A stretch of DNA of 16,429 nt from an uncultured Treponema sp. Lineage in GTDB: Bacteria; Spirochaetota; Spirochaetia; Treponematales; Treponemataceae. Both the position numbers and the translations under genes were made by a program. The stretch covers positions 1-16,429 of the forward strand of contig CALBXN010000020.1 of NCBI GenBank assembly GCA_937890485.1, read 5' to 3'. This document shows, one piece after another, positions 13,824 through 16,429 of the stretch. Under the pieces are notes generated by a model. The model was given only the letters and a program-made list of their open reading frames with translations, ran no database searches and was not told the origin of the DNA. Position 1 is the stretch's first letter, and the number at the start of each line of letters is the position of its first letter.

Positions 13824-14573
13824 TTATTGTAACTTTGTTGGTTGATTTTCCTTTACTGTTACATTCAAGTTTATCGGCTGCTTGTCAGAGGCATCAGTAA
13901 CCCTTATGTTGAGGGTATCGGGGATTATATCAGGGAACTTATCTATAGAGATAGATTTTTGTTCCTTGATGGCAGAAATTACTTGCTCTAAACGTTCTTT
14001 ATCTGATTTTTCAGCGATACATTTACTTATGAAAGGAGAAGCTATACCAATAAGAATAGATACAACAATTGCAGCAACACTAATACGGGTAGTGCAACTA
14101 TGCCTACGTTGTTCAACAGTCTTAAAATCTTTTGCAAAATCAATAAGACTATTTGTAACATAATAATAGCTGTTAAGCATGTTCCACAAATCGTAACTAT
14201 AGTAGTTCATCAATGTGGTTTCAACATAACGTGTTTTATTTGAAATATGGTTCATTTTAGGAAGACCGCAATCTGTTTTTTTCTCTCCTATAATGTTATC
14301 TGCATAGAATTCTTTTGCTATCAAATAATCCTTCTTTATAAGTAAGTCGATAATATTTATTGCTTCAAGAATCTTAGATGACGATGTGTTATTATAATCA
14401 TAAGAAATTTCAAGGGCATGTCTATAAAAATCACCTTCTTTATCAGACGGCTTAATGTATTCAATTGGATAAAGTTTTAGCAGGACTTCGCCCAATTTAA
14501 TACTTTGCCCATTTGATTGCCATTCAATGAGTTTTTTTATAACTTTTTGCTCTTCCTCTGTAATACTTCTCAT
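13824..14573 (-). CDS. Unrecognised protein with one membrane segment
   Basis: I do not recognise this 249-residue protein. Residues 1-160 are soluble and helical, rich in Tyr, Asn and Lys (NYYSYDLWNMLNSYYYVTN near 123-141). One hydrophobic helix spans ~164-185 (ISVAAIVVSILIGIASPFIS), followed by a short charged helix (~188-205) and a C-terminal tail (~210-249) of possible beta character. With RRH just before the helix, the long N-terminal part is probably cytoplasmic. The ATG at 14573 follows the helicase stop by 4 nt with TAGGAG overlapping it, and the stop is 2 nt before the DUF4391 start, so all three form one operon. It is more AT-rich than the helicase. A defence-related membrane effector or anchor is possible but is only guilt by association. 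Confidence 0.8.
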   Translation of the reverse strand: MRSITEEEQKVIKKLIEWQSNGQSIKLGEVLLKLYPIEYIKPSDKEGDFYRHALEISYDYNNTSSSKILEAINIIDLLIKKDYLIAKEFYADNIIGEKKTDCGLPKMNHISNKTRYVETTLMNYYSYDLWNMLNSYYYVTNSLIDFAKDFKTVEQRRHSCTTRISVAAIVVSILIGIASPFISKCIAEKSDKERLEQVISAIKEQKSISIDKFPDIIPDTLNIRVTDASDKQPINLNVTVKENQPTKLQ

Positions 14574-14577
14574 ACTC

Positions 14578-16429
14578 CTATTTTATAACCAAAAAACATA
14601 TCAATTCAAAATCATCAAGCCCCTTAATCTCCTCAGTAAAGAGTGAGCCTGTGGCACCACCAAGGAAAGAATCGATGTCGCTTTCTTCCTTTGTAGTGAT
14701 GATAGAAGCGATAGCTTCGCCAAGCAAGTCGGAATAATGACACATATTCTTTCCGTCGCGAGTTATGCGATTGAACTCCTTGCAGAGTTCTTTATCGTGC
14801 GATGATTTTCCTTTACAAAGGAAACGCAAACGGTCAAGCAGTTCCTTTGGAGCAAGATGATTAACCACCACTTCGCTATCATCGGAGATATAGACCATAT
14901 AGAATGGGTGCAGACGATTTTTGCGGTCGATATTCACATTGTTATTTCTGTTCTTCAACACATAGACCACACCGGGAGGGCAGTCAGGCGAAGTAGGAAC
15001 AACAGCATGCAGACCGAAAGGAGTATGCTCGATATTGGGGTTATCCTGCATATAAGCGAGCAAGTCAAGACGAAACTCATTAAGTCCCAAATCCATTATC
15101 GAGATACCTGTGTTCATTTCCTCAATATCCACCACTTCCTCTTGCAAGCGTTTGAGTTGTGAGCGACGATATTCAAGGTCACCTTTTTCTTCGGGTGATA
15201 TAGGGTTGTCATCTCCTGTCGATGTCATAACCGACACTTTCATACGAGCCTCGACACGCCCTTTGAGGTCGATATATTCGTCGAGGTCCATATCCGGCCA
15301 ATAGTTTACAAGCTGGATAACCTCGTTGCGTGAACCGATACGGTCGATACGCCCGAAGCGTTGGATAATACGAACAGGATTCCAGTGAATATCGTAGTTG
15401 ATAAGGAAGTCGCAGTCTTGCAAGTTTTGCCCCTCACTGATACAGTCGGTAGCGATAAGCACATCAATCTCTTCGCTCACAGTAGGCAATAAAGCCTCTT
15501 TCTCTTTTGATACTGGAGAGAAGAGGGTGAGCAGAGTATTGAAGTCGAGTTTTTGACGATTGCGAAGTCGCACCGTACTTTTCGCGTCGGAACTACCTGT
15601 AATGAGAGCTGTGTGAAGATTGCATTTCTCCTTAATGCGGTCGGCAAGGTTTTCGTAAAGATATTCGGCAGTATCGGAGAACGCTGTGAATATGATTACC
15701 TTTTTATTGTCGCCGTTTATAGGATTTGCAAACTTATGACGCAAGTCGTCGATAAGTTGCAAGAGTTTGCTATCGTGTTCGGGGGTAATATCAGCAAGCA
15801 TAAGGAGAAGCAAACGGAGTGTTTCGATATCCTTGTCAAGATATTTCTTCCAAGCGATATAGTCCATATCCTCGAGGGCAATTTGTGTTTTCTTGCCACC
15901 GATGAAAATGTCTTCTTGCTCGTCAAGGTCAAGCCCCTCGAAGTCGTGTTCATCAACATAGATATTACCACCATTACGGCTCATAGTGTCGATTTTAGCG
16001 ACAGTAGCCGAAATGAAGCCGAGAATGCGATTTAGCGACAAACGGAAAGAGTTTACCGAACTTTCAAGTCATTTGAGCAGATTGATACTCATCAATTTGC
16101 GAATACCACGCTCACGACCTTTCATTGTAAGGTTGGAGTAATCTTCTTCACTTGTGATGTTCACATACTTTTCAAGTCGGCTCGGAAGAATGAAGTCCGA
16201 CGGAGTATAGATAGCGAGATTAAGTTCCCGGAGTTGGGTGTAAATTTCGTTATAGTTGATAGCCGTATTCAAGTCGGTCAAATGTGGGCGACGAGAGATA
16301 GGCGTTAGCCGTGTCGGAAACTTACCGATGTCGGCAGTGTCGTAATATTGCTCTATATGCTTTCGGCTTCGGGCAATAGTGACGCTATCAAGCACCTCGA
16401 AGAAGTCGAAACTTAGGCGTTCAAGCAAT
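14578..16429 (-). pseudogene. SNF2-type helicase, C-terminal part, interrupted by an in-frame TGA (5' end outside window)
   Basis: The frame carries the second RecA lobe of a superfamily 2 SNF2-like helicase: motif IV region FTAFSDTAEYL (about 15690-15658), motif V DCISEGQNLQDCDFLINYD (around 15440-15400) and motif VI QRFGRIDRIGSRNE (from 15363). A C-terminal ~250-residue region of unknown fold follows. Walker A and DEAH motifs would lie beyond the right edge. At 16071-16069 a TGA stands where the continuous sequence LLK-x-LESSVNSFRL suggests Arg; one C-to-T change from CGA explains it. The frame is otherwise open for over 600 codons. The downstream part has only a TTG at 16041 without a ribosome-binding site, so it is not a natural separate gene. 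The GC content is higher than in the flagellar genes and the style is Bacteroidales-like. It heads the operon with the membrane protein and DUF4391. Confidence 0.8.

Larger units (their letters stand above)
13341..16429. other. Foreign segment (helicase, membrane protein, DUF4391), left edge at the hexokinase join
   Basis: From about 13.34 kb to the right edge the genes differ from the spirochaete part. GC is visibly higher in the helicase and in the 5' part of DUF4391, and genes are packed with 2-4 nt gaps. The families are ones I associate with Bacteroidales genomic islands. No transposase, integrase, att site or terminal repeat was seen at the left edge. The extent to the right is unknown. 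Confidence 0.6.

Noticed and set aside
15553..16035. 160-codon plus-strand open frame antisense to the helicase
   Set aside because: Long antisense frames are expected opposite a GC-richer gene; the minus strand carries clear helicase motifs and this frame shows none.
14578..16041. Treating the 3' helicase part as an independent gene starting at 16041
   Set aside because: The start would be TTG with no ribosome-binding site, and the residues around the TGA read as one protein with the upstream frame.

Overview
The window is a spirochaete flagellar locus, most likely from a host-associated Treponema, joined at about 13.34 kb to DNA of a different character that looks like part of a Bacteroidales defence-type operon. 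All real genes lie on the minus strand, so transcription runs from high to low coordinates. Spirochaete assignment rests on four points. The gene order is flbB-fliK(tap1)-flgD-flgE-flbD-motA-motB-fliL-fliM-fliY-fliO-fliP-fliQ-fliR-flhB. The collar protein FlbB is present. The rotor protein is a FliY/FliN hybrid. The hook protein FlgE carries Lys165 and Cys178, the pair that forms the lysinoalanine cross-link in Treponema denticola. The flagellar part is AT-rich.

Layout in transcription order: (1) 16429-13824, the C-terminal half of an SNF2-type helicase, interrupted by one in-frame TGA, then an unrecognised protein with one membrane segment. (2) 13821-12958, one open frame whose N-terminal ~160 residues are DUF4391-like and whose C-terminal ~127 residues are the end of a hexokinase. 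This is where the foreign segment meets the spirochaete chromosome, unless it is an assembly join. (3) 12957-8925, flbB, fliK, flgD and flgE, with a good sigma70-type promoter in front of flbB that overlaps a perfect 13-bp inverted repeat, and a sigma28-like site in front of flgD. A rho-independent terminator follows flgE. (4) 8831-8277, a histidine phosphatase gene standing between flgE and flbD, with its own near-consensus promoter lying inside the terminator hairpin. (5) 8124-1, the flbD to flhB block of motor and export-gate genes, tightly packed with short gaps and overlaps (8 bp fliM/fliY, 14 bp fliO/fliP, ATGA fliR/flhB). flhB runs off the left edge.

Together FlbB and FlgE build the periplasmic collar and hook, FlgD caps the growing hook, FliK sets its length, and FliO/P/Q/R with FlhB form the export gate. 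FliM/FliY form part of the switch, and MotA/MotB/FliL with FlbD build and support the stator. No rRNA, tRNA, CRISPR array, transposase or integrase was seen. No gene-free stretch exceeds 300 bp; the longest is 8125-8276.
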